This document shows, one piece after another, positions 47,043 to 55,865 of a DNA stretch of 64,000 nucleotides. Both the position numbers and the translations under genes were made by a program. Within the stretch, counting starts at the first letter, position 1, and each line of letters opens with the position of its first letter. The notes beneath the pieces are model-generated. The model was not told the DNA's origin. It saw only the letters and a list, made by a program, of their open reading frames with translations, and did not search any database. Source of the stretch: Cytophagales bacterium (GTDB lineage Bacteria > Bacteroidota > Bacteroidia > Cytophagales > Bernardetiaceae); contig RDZD01000009.1 of the NCBI GenBank assembly GCA_004293815.1, forward strand, positions 1 through 64,000. The letters are read 5' to 3'.

Positions 47043-48011
47043 ATGGCAACAAGAATTCGCATAACCGCAAAAGGCGCAAAAGACACCCGTTCGGGGTTTG
47101 GCGACGGCCTTTTGGAAGTGGCACGCAAAAACCCTCATGTTGTGGGGCTGTGTGCAGACCTTACTGGCTCTCTTAAAATGGACGCATTCCAAAAAGAATT
47201 TCCTGAACGCTTCTTTCAGGTGGGAATAGCCGAAGCTAATATGATGGGGCTAGCGGCAGGCATGACCATTGGTGGAAAAATTCCTTATACTGGCACTTTT
47301 GCTAACTTTTCCACAGGCCGTGTGTATGACCAAATACGTCAATCTATTGCTTATTCTCATAAAAACGTCAAAATATGTGCCTCTCATGCTGGCCTTACGC
47401 TTGGTGAAGATGGTGCTACACACCAAATACTGGAAGATTTAGGCTTGATGAAAATGCTACCCAACATGGTAGTGATAAACCCCTGCGACTATAATCAAAC
47501 CAAAGCCGCTACTATAGCCATAGCAGACCATAATGGTCCGGTTTACCTGCGGTTTGGCCGTCCCAAATGGCCTATTTTCATGCCCACAGACCAACCCTTT
47601 GTCATAGGAAAAGCCCATACGCTTTATGAGGGCAGCGATGTGAGTATTTTTGCTACTGGCCACATGGTTTGGGAAGCCGTGCAAGCTGCCGACCGATTGG
47701 ACGAAGAAGGCATCTCAGCAGAACTGATTAATATCCATACTATTAAGCCACTTGACACTCAAGCAATATTGGCCTCAGTAAATAAAACAAGGTGTGCAGT
47801 GAGTGCAGAAGAACACCAAGTTTTGGGTGGTTTAGGTGAAAGTATAGCTGGTCTTCTGGCACGTGAAAAGCCTACAGTTCTCGAGATGGTTGCGGTGAAT
47901 GATTCTTTTGGTGAGAGTGGGACACCTGAGGATTTACTCAAAAAATACGGCCTTACGGCAGAAGCCATCTACCAAGCTGCCAAAAAAGCTATAGCCCGCA
48001 AAAACGCCTAG
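47043..48011 (+). CDS. Transketolase, C-terminal subunit
   Basis: Half of the transketolase of the pentose phosphate pathway: the pyrimidine-binding and C-terminal domains (322 residues). Visible: GFGDGLLEVARKNPHVVGLCADLTGS, ERFFQVGIAEANMMGLAAGMTIGGKIPYTGTF with the catalytic Glu of the pyrimidine domain, GEDGATHQ, and a C-terminal EEHQVLGGLGESIA. The N-terminal subunit that binds the thiamine diphosphate phosphate is required and is not adjacent: the gene upstream is a MarR regulator on the other strand and folA follows 10 bases downstream. It could also be a relative acting in another TPP pathway, but sequence motifs favour transketolase. Confidence 0.9.
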   Translation: MATRIRITAKGAKDTRSGFGDGLLEVARKNPHVVGLCADLTGSLKMDAFQKEFPERFFQVGIAEANMMGLAAGMTIGGKIPYTGTFANFSTGRVYDQIRQSIAYSHKNVKICASHAGLTLGEDGATHQILEDLGLMKMLPNMVVINPCDYNQTKAATIAIADHNGPVYLRFGRPKWPIFMPTDQPFVIGKAHTLYEGSDVSIFATGHMVWEAVQAADRLDEEGISAELINIHTIKPLDTQAILASVNKTRCAVSAEEHQVLGGLGESIAGLLAREKPTVLEMVAVNDSFGESGTPEDLLKKYGLTAEAIYQAAKKAIARKNA

Positions 48012-48021
48012 CCTCCTTTCA

Positions 48022-48516
48022 ATGATCATATCAGGAATTGTGGCGGTGTCCGATAATGGCTGCATTGGCGCAGGCGGAAAACTAGTTTGGCATTTACCCG
48101 CTGATCTTAAGTTTTTTAAGCAAATTACTCTAAACCATACGATTGTTATGGGCAGAAGTACTTTTGAAAGCATAGGTCGTCCTTTGCCTAAACGGCGAAA
48201 TCTTGTACTCACTCGAAACCCCAACTGGCATCATGCTGGTGTGGAGGCTTTTTTGAGTGTAGAACAAGTATTGACCAATGTTAGAGAAAATGCAGAAAAA
48301 GAGATTTTCATTATAGGCGGTGCTGAAATATACCAGCTTTTTATGCCTCAAATTAGTCAGTTTTATATTACCCAAGTACACAGCTTGGTACAGGGCGATG
48401 CTTTTTTTGAGCTTCCCGAAGCAGAGTTTACTTGTACAAACCGCACGTCTGTTCCAAAGGATGCTCAAAACGTATTTGATATGACTTTTACTACCTGGTT
48501 AAGAACAAAAATCTAA
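48022..48516 (+). CDS. folA: Dihydrofolate reductase
   Basis: Reduces dihydrofolate to tetrahydrofolate with NADPH. The 164-residue length is standard. The opening IVAVSDNGCIGAGGKLVWHLPADLKFFKQ gives the folate pocket with the active-site acid (in LPADLKFF); MGRSTFESIGRPLP is the conserved NADPH-binding MGRxTxxS block, and IFIIGGAEIYQLFMP the GG-containing one. The stop of the transketolase half is 10 bases upstream and gldC starts 4 bases downstream, so the three genes form one operon. Thymidylate synthase is not next to it. Confidence 0.94.
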   Translation: MIISGIVAVSDNGCIGAGGKLVWHLPADLKFFKQITLNHTIVMGRSTFESIGRPLPKRRNLVLTRNPNWHHAGVEAFLSVEQVLTNVRENAEKEIFIIGGAEIYQLFMPQISQFYITQVHSLVQGDAFFELPEAEFTCTNRTSVPKDAQNVFDMTFTTWLRTKI

Positions 48517-48520
48517 GACA

Positions 48521-48859
48521 ATGAAACAACACGATATAAGATTGAGTGTAGAACTCGACGACAACCAATTGCCAGATAAAATATTTTGGAATGCAACCGA
48601 TAGCCCAACAGGTCGTTTGGAAGAAGCAAAAGCCTTTATCTTAGGTATCTGGGACCATAAACAAAGAGAGACGCTTCGCATAGATCTCTGGACTAAAGAT
48701 ATGACTACAGACGATATGAAGCGTTTTTGCATAGACATACTGGGTGGTTTATCTGAAACCATGCGTAACTCTACTGACGACGAGTTTGTGAGCAGATCTA
48801 TACATGAGCTTTGCGTCAAGCTTGTATCGCATTTGCAAACCCAAAACAGAGGTGAGTAG
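48521..48859 (+). CDS. gldC: Gliding motility protein GldC
   Basis: A 112-residue cytosolic protein of the Bacteroidota gliding machinery; in Flavobacterium johnsoniae loss of GldC weakens but does not abolish gliding, and it is thought to assist GldB or stability of the machine. The match is recognisable from SVELDDNQLPDKIFWNATD, the ETLRIDLWTKDMTTDDMK stretch and the conserved length. The other gld genes are not in the window. It is placed 4 bases after folA and is the last gene of the operon. Confidence 0.85.
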   Translation: MKQHDIRLSVELDDNQLPDKIFWNATDSPTGRLEEAKAFILGIWDHKQRETLRIDLWTKDMTTDDMKRFCIDILGGLSETMRNSTDDEFVSRSIHELCVKLVSHLQTQNRGE

Positions 48860-49206
48860 AGTGCACGCTGCTCTATAATAGTGTTTTAATTTGTTTTATC
48901 AGCCATTTGATATTGACTACAGGCGTATGCAATAGCTTTCTGCATGCTTTCAAAAATATGACTTTGCTAAAATGCGAAGCATAACTCTTTGAAAAACACA
49001 GGTAACTGAAGACCGAGTGGGCGCATGGATTAAAACTTTTAAGACAAAACAATCAAAAAAATAGTACACAAGGGCGCACAAAACAGGTTTTTTAAGTACT
49101 TTTGAAGCGGAAACTTTTCTGCTCTAATGCAGGGTTTTATCTATAGCCCCTACCAATCCTACCAATAGTCAACCAATTTATTTACTGCTTCAAAAATAAT
49201 ACACTC
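48860..49206. other. Intergenic region before the M1 aminopeptidase
   Basis: No gene or RNA is recognisable in these 347 bases. A -7-like element TACTTTTG at 49097-49104 may serve the aminopeptidase gene with a leader of about 95 bases; no matching -33 TTG is seen at the usual distance. Confidence 0.4.
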
Positions 49207-51537
49207 ATGATTTGTCGTTTAGCTGTTTTGTTATGTAGTTTAAGCTTTGCGCTTGGCCTTTACACAGACCTTTGGGCACAAAACAACAACCCTAAAATTT
49301 CTAAGTTTGAGCAACTAGAAGAGCTTTTGCCAACCGCCAATAACTACAGAACCACTTCGGGCGCACCTGGTCATGACTATTGGCAGCAACGCGCAGACCA
49401 CGTCATGGACATTGTGCTGGATGACAAAAATCGTCGCCTGACTGGTTACCAAACCATTACCTACTACAACAACTCACCCGATCCGCTCCGCTACCTTTGG
49501 CTACAACTAGACCAAAACATCTTTGACAAAAACTCAGATGCCAACCTGACTGAAACCTCTGAAATTGAACCGCAACTTTCTTTGGCACAAATCAATCAAA
49601 TGTTACCTCCTTCTTTTGATGGTGGTTTCAAGATTTCCTCTGTCAAAGACAAAGTAGGCAAGGCACTGCCTTACACCATCAACAAAACCATGATGCGCGT
49701 GGAGCTGCCCGTTATGCTCAAAAAAGGCGAAGTGTTTGTTTTTAGCATTAGCTGGAGCTACAACATCAACGAGCAGCCTAAGCTGGGTGGTCGCTCAGGA
49801 TATGAGTATTTCGAGAAAGATGACAACTGTCTTTATGAAATTGCACAGTTTTTTCCAAGAATGGCCGTTTACAGCGATTTTGGAGGTTGGCAACACAAAC
49901 AATTCTTAGGACGTGGTGAGTTTGCCTTGACCTTTGGCAATTATAAAGTCAATATCACAGTGCCTGCTGACCATATAGTAGCGGCCTCTGGCGAGCTGCA
50001 AAACGCAGACAAAGTACTTACTTCAAAGCAGTTACAGCGTTTTCAGCAAGCTAAAACTGCCGACCGCCCCGTTCTCATTGTAACAGAAGAAGAAGCCAGA
50101 GAAGCCGAAAAACAAAAACTAGAGCAAACCAAAACATGGACTTTTGAAGCTAAAAACGTGCGTGATTTTGCCTTTGCCAGCTCTCGTAAATTTATTTGGG
50201 ATGCTATGAACGTGAGGGTAAACAACAAAAATACGCTTTGTATGTCTTTTTACCCCAAAGAAGGCAATCCGCTTTGGGGTCAGTACTCTACCGAAGTGGT
50301 AGCGCACACAATCAAAGTATATTCAAAATACACTATTGACTACCCTTATCCTGTGGCTATTTCGGTACACGGGCCAGTTTGGGGCATGGAGTACCCTATG
50401 ATTTGCTTCAATGGCGGCCGGCCGGCCTCTGACGGAACCTACCCTGAAGGCATTAAGCATGCTATGATTTCAGTTATCATTCACGAAGTGGGGCATAATT
50501 TTTTTCCAATGATTATCAATTCAGACGAAAGGCAGTGGTCTTGGATGGACGAAGGTCTCAACTCTTTTTGTCAGTATTTGACCGAACAAGAATGGCAGCC
50601 CAATTACCCCTCAAGGCGCGGCCCTGCTCCAAATATTGTGGAATACATGAAAAGCGACCCCTCTACACTCGTGCCTATCATGCAAAACTCAGAGTCTTTG
50701 CCTCAGTTTGGCAACAATGCCTACGGAAAGCCTGCCACGGCACTCAACATATTGCGTGAGACCATCATGGGACGTGAGCTTTTTGATTACTCTTTTAAAG
50801 AATATGCCCGTCGTTGGGCCTTTAAACATCCAGAACCTGCCGACTTTTTCAGAACTATGGAAGATGCATCAGCAGTGGATCTGGACTGGTTTTGGCGTGC
50901 ATGGTTCTATGGCACAGAACCTGTAGACATTGCACTAAGCGATGTCAAATTCTACACCATACAGAGCATGGAGCCCAAAGTAGAAGAAGCTCTTGTGGCT
51001 GCTCAGAACAAGCAGCAACGCTATATTACTGAGCTAAAAAATGATACGCTTTTAAATAATAAGAGAGTGATAGACCAAAAGCCTTACTTAAAGGATTTCT
51101 ACAATTCTTATGATCCCCTCAAAGTGACAAAGGCCGATCAAGAAATGTATGATTACTTGATGGCAGCACTGTCACCTGAAGAGCGCGACTTACTCAAAGG
51201 CAAGCACTTATTCTATGAACTGACTTTCAAAAATGTAGGAGGAGTTGTGATGCCACTTATTATAGAGTTTGAATATGAAGACGGCTCTAAAACACTAGAA
51301 AGAATCCCCGCAGAAATCTGGCGTATGGATAATGAGCAGGTGAAGAAGGTGTTTGTTTTTCAGAAAAAAGTAAAAAATATCACGTTGGATCCCTATCAAG
51401 AAACTGCTGATATAGAACTCTCTAATAACTACTTCCCACCTCGCAACCTACCAAGCCGCTTTCAACTCTTCAAGCAACAACAACAGCGAAGCACAGACAA
51501 TCCCATGAGACGCTCTCTTATAGAAGGTAATCGCTAA
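49207..51537 (+). CDS. M1-family metallopeptidase (aminopeptidase N-like)
   Basis: A 776-residue exported zinc peptidase with a signal peptide ending near DLWAQ (residue 25). The N-terminal beta domain (about 55-330) leads to WGMEYPMICFNG, which takes the place of the GxMEN exopeptidase motif. The zinc site is HEVGHN (His426, Glu427, His430) with Glu449 following 18 residues later in WMDEGLNSF, the exact HEXXH-X18-E spacing of the gluzincins. The C-terminal part is a beta/helical domain (about 590-776). Releases N-terminal residues from peptides; likely periplasmic, since no T9SS tail is present. It is followed by a clear terminator. Confidence 0.93.
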   Translation: MICRLAVLLCSLSFALGLYTDLWAQNNNPKISKFEQLEELLPTANNYRTTSGAPGHDYWQQRADHVMDIVLDDKNRRLTGYQTITYYNNSPDPLRYLWLQLDQNIFDKNSDANLTETSEIEPQLSLAQINQMLPPSFDGGFKISSVKDKVGKALPYTINKTMMRVELPVMLKKGEVFVFSISWSYNINEQPKLGGRSGYEYFEKDDNCLYEIAQFFPRMAVYSDFGGWQHKQFLGRGEFALTFGNYKVNITVPADHIVAASGELQNADKVLTSKQLQRFQQAKTADRPVLIVTEEEAREAEKQKLEQTKTWTFEAKNVRDFAFASSRKFIWDAMNVRVNNKNTLCMSFYPKEGNPLWGQYSTEVVAHTIKVYSKYTIDYPYPVAISVHGPVWGMEYPMICFNGGRPASDGTYPEGIKHAMISVIIHEVGHNFFPMIINSDERQWSWMDEGLNSFCQYLTEQEWQPNYPSRRGPAPNIVEYMKSDPSTLVPIMQNSESLPQFGNNAYGKPATALNILRETIMGRELFDYSFKEYARRWAFKHPEPADFFRTMEDASAVDLDWFWRAWFYGTEPVDIALSDVKFYTIQSMEPKVEEALVAAQNKQQRYITELKNDTLLNNKRVIDQKPYLKDFYNSYDPLKVTKADQEMYDYLMAALSPEERDLLKGKHLFYELTFKNVGGVVMPLIIEFEYEDGSKTLERIPAEIWRMDNEQVKKVFVFQKKVKNITLDPYQETADIELSNNYFPPRNLPSRFQLFKQQQQRSTDNPMRRSLIEGNR

Positions 51538-51864
51538 ACATAAAAAGGTGCTGCTTGGAAAACAAACAGCACCTTTTTTTAACAATCGCATTGATAAATA
51601 GAGCAACGGAATAACACAAAATACTTACTACAGTTAAGCGGCCATTAAGTTTAAGTATCATCTCGAAGTTTTTACTACGGTTTCCAAACCTTCTCACCCC
51701 GATAGTTGAGTGTCACTTAACAAAAAACTTAGACTACACGCTTAAATACGCGATTGTTTATATTTTATATAGAAAAAGTATAAAATAATTTGGATATATA
51801 AAAACAATCAATCAAATTTGCTTATAGTCAATTCGTAAATCAACCCTTTGTAAATAAAAACCTT
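51538..51864. other. Intergenic region with terminator
   Basis: Contains the terminator at 51542-51578; the rest, about 285 bases before the next start at 51865, is AT-rich with no recognisable gene or RNA and no exact TANNTTTG element. Confidence 0.4.
51542..51578 (+). terminator. Rho-independent terminator of the M1 peptidase gene
   Basis: Bases 51542-51553 pair with 51567-51578 in a 12-bp stem with a GGTGCTG core, ending in seven T (51574-51580). The A-run on the left side would allow it to act in the reverse direction too. Confidence 0.88.
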
Positions 51865-53343
51865 ATGGTAAAACTCTACCTAAACGTTTTAATGAGTGTT
51901 TTTGCACTCATAGCGTGTATGCAAAAAGCAAACGCGCAGGTTACCAATGTGAACGGCACAATAAATATTTTGGGCGGCGGCACAGTGATGGTTTGCAATA
52001 GTTTTTTTGACAACCAAGCAGCAGGTACAGTTAGTCTGACTGGTACGCTTGATGTAAACACAACGCTCACCAACAATGGTGTATTTACAGGCAATGCGGG
52101 CAGCTTGCTGCTGATGTCTGGCACAGCTGAACAGTTGGTTAATGGTGCTGCTGTGGTCAATACCTTTGATCTTCAAATCAACAATGGCGGCTTTGGTGTG
52201 ACGAATGCCAACACAGGCCATATTCGCGTAGCCAACAACTTGTTGCTGAGCAGCGGCCGTCTATTTACCTCTAACGCTACACAGGTGCGCTTTACGCCCA
52301 CTGCGCTCAACCCTGCTGAAACAAACGCAAACCATATCGTAGGCACTGCTTATGTAGAGCCACGCGCCATAGGTGCAGGGGCATTTGGACCGTTCTTGAA
52401 TATGACATTAGCTGCTGGCGGGAATATAACCAGCATGGATATGTTTCGCAGAACAGGTAACGGAACTGGCAACACCTTACTGCCTGCTCCTACCTCTGGT
52501 GTCGTAAATGTGGGCGGAAACACAAGCATTGCAGCTTATTGGTCAATACAATCGCCAGACAGCTTGCTCTTTCCTAACCGTGATATGACAATTTCTTGGC
52601 TGTCAGCTTGGGACAACGGTAAGAACCTCCTGCAAATGCAACGCTGGCGTAGCAGACAATATGGTGCTATTACCGCACCTTGGCGCGAAATGAACCCACT
52701 TTCTGATCTTAGCGCACGTACTCTAACCCTCAATTCAGGCATAGTACTTGTAAGAGACTGGACTTATTCTGACATTGTAAACCCGCTCCCTGTGAATATT
52801 TTGAGCTTTAATGCGCAGCAGCAAAACGAAGATGCTTGGCTCACATGGGCTACCAGCGAAGAAAAGAACATGTCTCACTACGAGATATTGCGAAGCGTAG
52901 ATGGCGAGAATTTTGCAACGGTTGGCCGCGTGCAGGCACTCAACAAAGTTGGCGTAGCTTCTTACAACTTCCGCGACTTAAATTTTGTAGCTCTCCCCGT
53001 AGAAACGGTATACTATCAGCTCAAGCAAGTGGAACAAGACGGCAAACATACTCTTTCTGCTGTTCGCTCTATCAACTTACAGCACACGGCGACATTTGCG
53101 GTGAACGCCTTCCCAAATCCCTTTGCTGATGAGCTAACAATCAATATTCAGAATCTAAACTCTGAAAATTGCCAAATATCACTGACTGATAACTTGGGTA
53201 GAGTACTTTATACTGCACAAACAAACGAGAAGTTTGCACAATTTGAACTCAACCATGAACTCAGTAGCTTGTCTACAGGTAGTTATATCTTGAGTGTGCG
53301 TGCTAGTAGCGGCGAAAAGTTCATAAAACTGATTAAACGTTAG
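51865..53343 (+). CDS. Secreted T9SS protein with beta-solenoid-like N-terminus
   Basis: A 492-residue exported protein with a signal peptide ending NAQ (residue 25). The N-terminal half is glycine/asparagine-rich with short repeating strands (FNGTINILGGGTVMV-like, LTLNSGIVLV), resembling a beta-solenoid or autotransporter-type adhesin; no enzyme motif is visible. A fibronectin-like block (about 310-400, from LPVNILSF; MSHYEILRSVDGENFATVG) leads to a T9SS type A C-terminal domain (last 75 residues: FPNPFADELTI, LTDNLGRVLY, FIKLIKR). It should be exported by T9SS and held on the cell surface. It is the first of three exported-protein genes here. Confidence 0.85.
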   Translation: MVKLYLNVLMSVFALIACMQKANAQVTNVNGTINILGGGTVMVCNSFFDNQAAGTVSLTGTLDVNTTLTNNGVFTGNAGSLLLMSGTAEQLVNGAAVVNTFDLQINNGGFGVTNANTGHIRVANNLLLSSGRLFTSNATQVRFTPTALNPAETNANHIVGTAYVEPRAIGAGAFGPFLNMTLAAGGNITSMDMFRRTGNGTGNTLLPAPTSGVVNVGGNTSIAAYWSIQSPDSLLFPNRDMTISWLSAWDNGKNLLQMQRWRSRQYGAITAPWREMNPLSDLSARTLTLNSGIVLVRDWTYSDIVNPLPVNILSFNAQQQNEDAWLTWATSEEKNMSHYEILRSVDGENFATVGRVQALNKVGVASYNFRDLNFVALPVETVYYQLKQVEQDGKHTLSAVRSINLQHTATFAVNAFPNPFADELTINIQNLNSENCQISLTDNLGRVLYTAQTNEKFAQFELNHELSSLSTGSYILSVRASSGEKFIKLIKR

Positions 53344-53352
53344 ACAATTTAA

Positions 53353-53395
53353 AGATAACTTGTGCAAAGGTAAATTGCTTTTGCGCAAGTTATCT
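53353..53395 (+). terminator. Hairpin after the 51865 gene
   Basis: Bases 53353-53368 pair with 53380-53395 in a 16-bp stem with one G-T pair. A real T-run is missing, so it may be an attenuator or mRNA stabiliser; the next gene starts only 70 bases later and has no recognisable promoter. Confidence 0.65.
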
Positions 53396-53465
53396 CTCAA
53401 AAACAACAGCCCCTTTAGTTTATTTTTACCATTTATTTTAAATTTAATTCATTAAAACAAAGAAT

Positions 53466-54377
53466 ATGATGAAAAAGTTACTTTTTTCAATCCTTTTTGC
53501 TGGCTGTATAGGCACAGCTACTGCCCAAGTACAAATCAACCGTGAAGTTCAAATGAATGGAGCTGGCGTAGACGATCGCAAGGTAACTGGTTTGAGTGCT
53601 GCGAGCGCAGTGACTACGCCTGTTGCTACTGATGCTGTGAGTAATGCCACCATACAATCTAACTGGCTCACTTACAAGCTAGCGACAGGGGCTGTAAACG
53701 CTTATGCTGTGACTCTGGTTCCTGCCGTGGCTTCTTATCAGACAGGCATGATAGTAAACTTCAGAGCCAATGCCGCCAATACAGGTGCGGCCACACTCAA
53801 CGTAAACGGTTTAGGTGCTATTCCAATTCGTAAGCTAGTAACTACAGCCCTCTCGCCAAATGATATCATGATAAACCAAATGGTGACAGTGATGTATGAT
53901 GGTACAAACTTTCAACTCATGAGCGGCGTGGGATCTTCTCGTATGCAGACCTTCCATGTGCGTGGTACAGCAAGCCGCACGGCAGTGGCTTCTACTACTC
54001 TCACTTTGCAACCAGGCGTTACACAGACGTTTACGATACCTGCTGGTGTAACAGCTGATGTTTATATCAACGCAACCATAGGTATGCGCAACGTTTCCAC
54101 TACAGCTAGCCAGTATGCAGCCGTTGATGCTGTTTTGCATGTGAATGGAGTGGCTATGGCTGCAGGGGGCTGGAATCGTATAACAAACGTCAATCATGGT
54201 ACTGGTAACTCTTTGACTAACGTATCCTTAGCTTCTGCTGTCGTTTTAGCTGGCGGCACACATACAATAGATATGCGTACTGCTAGAGTTAATGGCAACA
54301 CTACTGTGGATATTGGCGGCGATGCCCTTCTGGACACCACAGCAGGTGAAATGACTATCTTTATTTTTTATCGTTAG
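53466..54377 (+). CDS. Exported protein with phage tail-fibre-like module
   Basis: A 303-residue protein with a signal peptide (cut near TATA-Q, residue 20). Residues about 91-155 read like the repeat module of phage tail fibres: YQTGMIVNFRANAANTGAAT, VNGLGAIPIRK, then DIMINQMVTVMYDGTNFQL. The C-terminal half (about 165-303) is strand-rich and hydroxyl-rich (TLTLQPGVTQTFTIPAGVTADVYINA) like a receptor-binding jelly-roll. There is no T9SS tail, transmembrane anchor or enzyme motif. It may be a surface adhesin that captured a tail-fibre module; that is inference. It shares orientation with its two neighbours, 18 bases before the next gene. Confidence 0.65.
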   Translation: MMKKLLFSILFAGCIGTATAQVQINREVQMNGAGVDDRKVTGLSAASAVTTPVATDAVSNATIQSNWLTYKLATGAVNAYAVTLVPAVASYQTGMIVNFRANAANTGAATLNVNGLGAIPIRKLVTTALSPNDIMINQMVTVMYDGTNFQLMSGVGSSRMQTFHVRGTASRTAVASTTLTLQPGVTQTFTIPAGVTADVYINATIGMRNVSTTASQYAAVDAVLHVNGVAMAAGGWNRITNVNHGTGNSLTNVSLASAVVLAGGTHTIDMRTARVNGNTTVDIGGDALLDTTAGEMTIFIFYR

Positions 54378-54395
54378 ATCTTGAACATACAATAT

Positions 54396-54692
54396 ATGAA
54401 GAAGTCAATCACTTTCATAGCCGCTTTATGTCTTTGGGCTTGGGTCGGTTCTTTGCATGCGCAGGTAGAAACGCCCATTTCTAGAATAACTGCGACTGTG
54501 TCTAATTCTGAGCCTGAAGAGGCTGTTGAACAAGACTCGGTTGTAGAGATTAGTACCAAGCGCAATGCTTCTGTCAAAAACAGCGGTGGCCGTACTGGTA
54601 GAAAAGGCAAGTCTAAGAAAGCCCCCAATCAGATGATTGAGGAAAAAGCTATCAGCCAAAGGAAGAGTAGCGAGTCTGCAAAGGAAGATTAA
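54396..54692 (+). CDS. Small exported basic protein
   Basis: A 98-residue protein from the ATG at 54396; an in-frame TTG 15 bases earlier is less likely. The signal peptide ends near SLHAQ (residue 23). The mature chain of about 75 residues is low-complexity: acidic first (SNSEPEEAVEQD), then Lys/Arg/Ser/Gly-rich (RNASVKNSGGRTGRKGKSKKA) with a final mixed-charge tail. No domain is recognisable. It follows the tail-fibre-like gene by 18 bases and is likely co-transcribed with it. Confidence 0.6.
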   Translation: MKKSITFIAALCLWAWVGSLHAQVETPISRITATVSNSEPEEAVEQDSVVEISTKRNASVKNSGGRTGRKGKSKKAPNQMIEEKAISQRKSSESAKED

Positions 54693-54728
54693 ATTAGGGC
54701 TAGTTTTATAAGACCTATTTAGCACCAT

Positions 54729-54774
54729 GAAGTTTGTTGACACAGAAGAACTTTTTTTTATGTCAACAAACTTC
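54729..54774 (+). terminator. Hairpin with a T-rich loop after the 54396 gene
   Basis: Bases 54729-54742 pair with 54761-54774 in a perfect 14-bp stem; the 18-base loop (54743-54760) contains eight T in a row. Unlike a usual terminator the T-run sits in the loop. It still likely marks the transcript end. Confidence 0.6.
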
Positions 54775-54892
54775 TGGAGTTTTATAGACACAAGACTTTG
54801 ATTTGAGTGACGGACTATGGACTTTCAACTTTGCTGTATCAAAAAACTAGTTAGTATAAAAAATACTTATTTTTTTGTATTCGTATTTATTT

Positions 54893-54925
54893 TTTGGGAG
54901 TTTTCAAGTTCATAGTATAGATTTG
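54893..54925 (+). promoter_or_regulatory. Bacteroidota-type promoter of lpxA
   Basis: TTTG (54893-54896), 21 bases, then TAGATTTG (54918-54925). Expected transcription start about 54932, leaving a leader of about 43 bases before lpxA. Confidence 0.65.
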
Positions 54926-54974
54926 CATGCTGTAACTCTGATTTGCCAAATGCGCTTCATTAATTTACAAAACT

Positions 54975-55781
54975 ATGCAACATCCTCTCGCTTGTGTACA
55001 TCCCAATGCCAAAATAGGGCAAAACGTTACTATTGAAGCTTTTGCGTTTGTAGACGACAATGTAACGATAGGAGACAACACATGGATAGGGCCACACGTC
55101 ACCATCATGAGCGGTGCTATCATTGGGAAGGGTTGTAAAGTTTATCCAGGCGCAGTTGTTGCAGGCCCTCCTCAGGATTTGAAGTATCAAGGTGAAGCTA
55201 CCACTGCGCAAATAGGCGATAACACCGTTATACGCGAGTGTGTAACCATCAACAAAGGCACAACAGAGAGCATGACTACCAAAGTGGGTTCAAACGCGCT
55301 CATTATGGCCTATGTACATGTAGCGCATGATTGCGTGGTGGGTAACAACTGTATCATAGCCAACGCGGTGCAACTAGGCGGCCATGTGGTTATTGATGAT
55401 CATGCCATTATTGGTGGCACAAGTGCTGTACACCAATTTGTAAGGATAGGTAAACATGTGATGATTTCGGGTGGTTCTTTGGTTCGTAAAGATGTTCCTC
55501 CCTATATCAAGGCTGGGCGAGAACCTCTCTCCTACGCAGGTGTCAATGTTATTGGCTTAAGGCGCAGAGGATTTAACTCTTTTCAGATAGCTGAGGTTCA
55601 AGAAGTATACAGATATTTCTATCAAAGCGGTTTGAATAATACAGATGCGCTGGTGGCAGTTGAAGAAGTCATACAACCTTCAGAAGCACGTGATGAGATA
55701 CTTAATTTTATCAAGGTTTCTACACGCGGTATCATCAGAGGTGCAGCCGCTAAAAGTGGTAGCATGAACGACGATATGTAG
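54975..55781 (+). CDS. lpxA: UDP-N-acetylglucosamine O-acyltransferase LpxA
   Basis: First step of lipid A synthesis: transfers a 3-hydroxyacyl chain from ACP to UDP-GlcNAc. The 268-residue length is standard. The N-terminal two thirds are a left-handed beta-helix of hexapeptide repeats (IGQNVTI, IGDNTWIG, IGKGCKVYPG). The catalytic His is His118 in HVAHDC (His125 in E. coli), and GGTSAVHQFVRIG is the usual inner turn. The C-terminal helical domain has GLRRRGF. In many bacteria lpxA sits with lpxD, fabZ or lpxC; here it is alone with its own promoter. Confidence 0.95.
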   Translation: MQHPLACVHPNAKIGQNVTIEAFAFVDDNVTIGDNTWIGPHVTIMSGAIIGKGCKVYPGAVVAGPPQDLKYQGEATTAQIGDNTVIRECVTINKGTTESMTTKVGSNALIMAYVHVAHDCVVGNNCIIANAVQLGGHVVIDDHAIIGGTSAVHQFVRIGKHVMISGGSLVRKDVPPYIKAGREPLSYAGVNVIGLRRRGFNSFQIAEVQEVYRYFYQSGLNNTDALVAVEEVIQPSEARDEILNFIKVSTRGIIRGAAAKSGSMNDDM

Positions 55782-55865
55782 GGTGATGTAAAAAGAATAA
55801 AATAGTAAAACAAAAAGCAAACACAAACAGTATCAGTAAATAAGGACTTTTAAATACAAACAGAT

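Noticed and set aside
51865..54692. Integrated phage or mobile element around the tail-fibre-like gene
   Set aside because: No integrase, terminase, capsid or direct repeats are present, all three proteins have signal peptides, and the flanks are ordinary genes.
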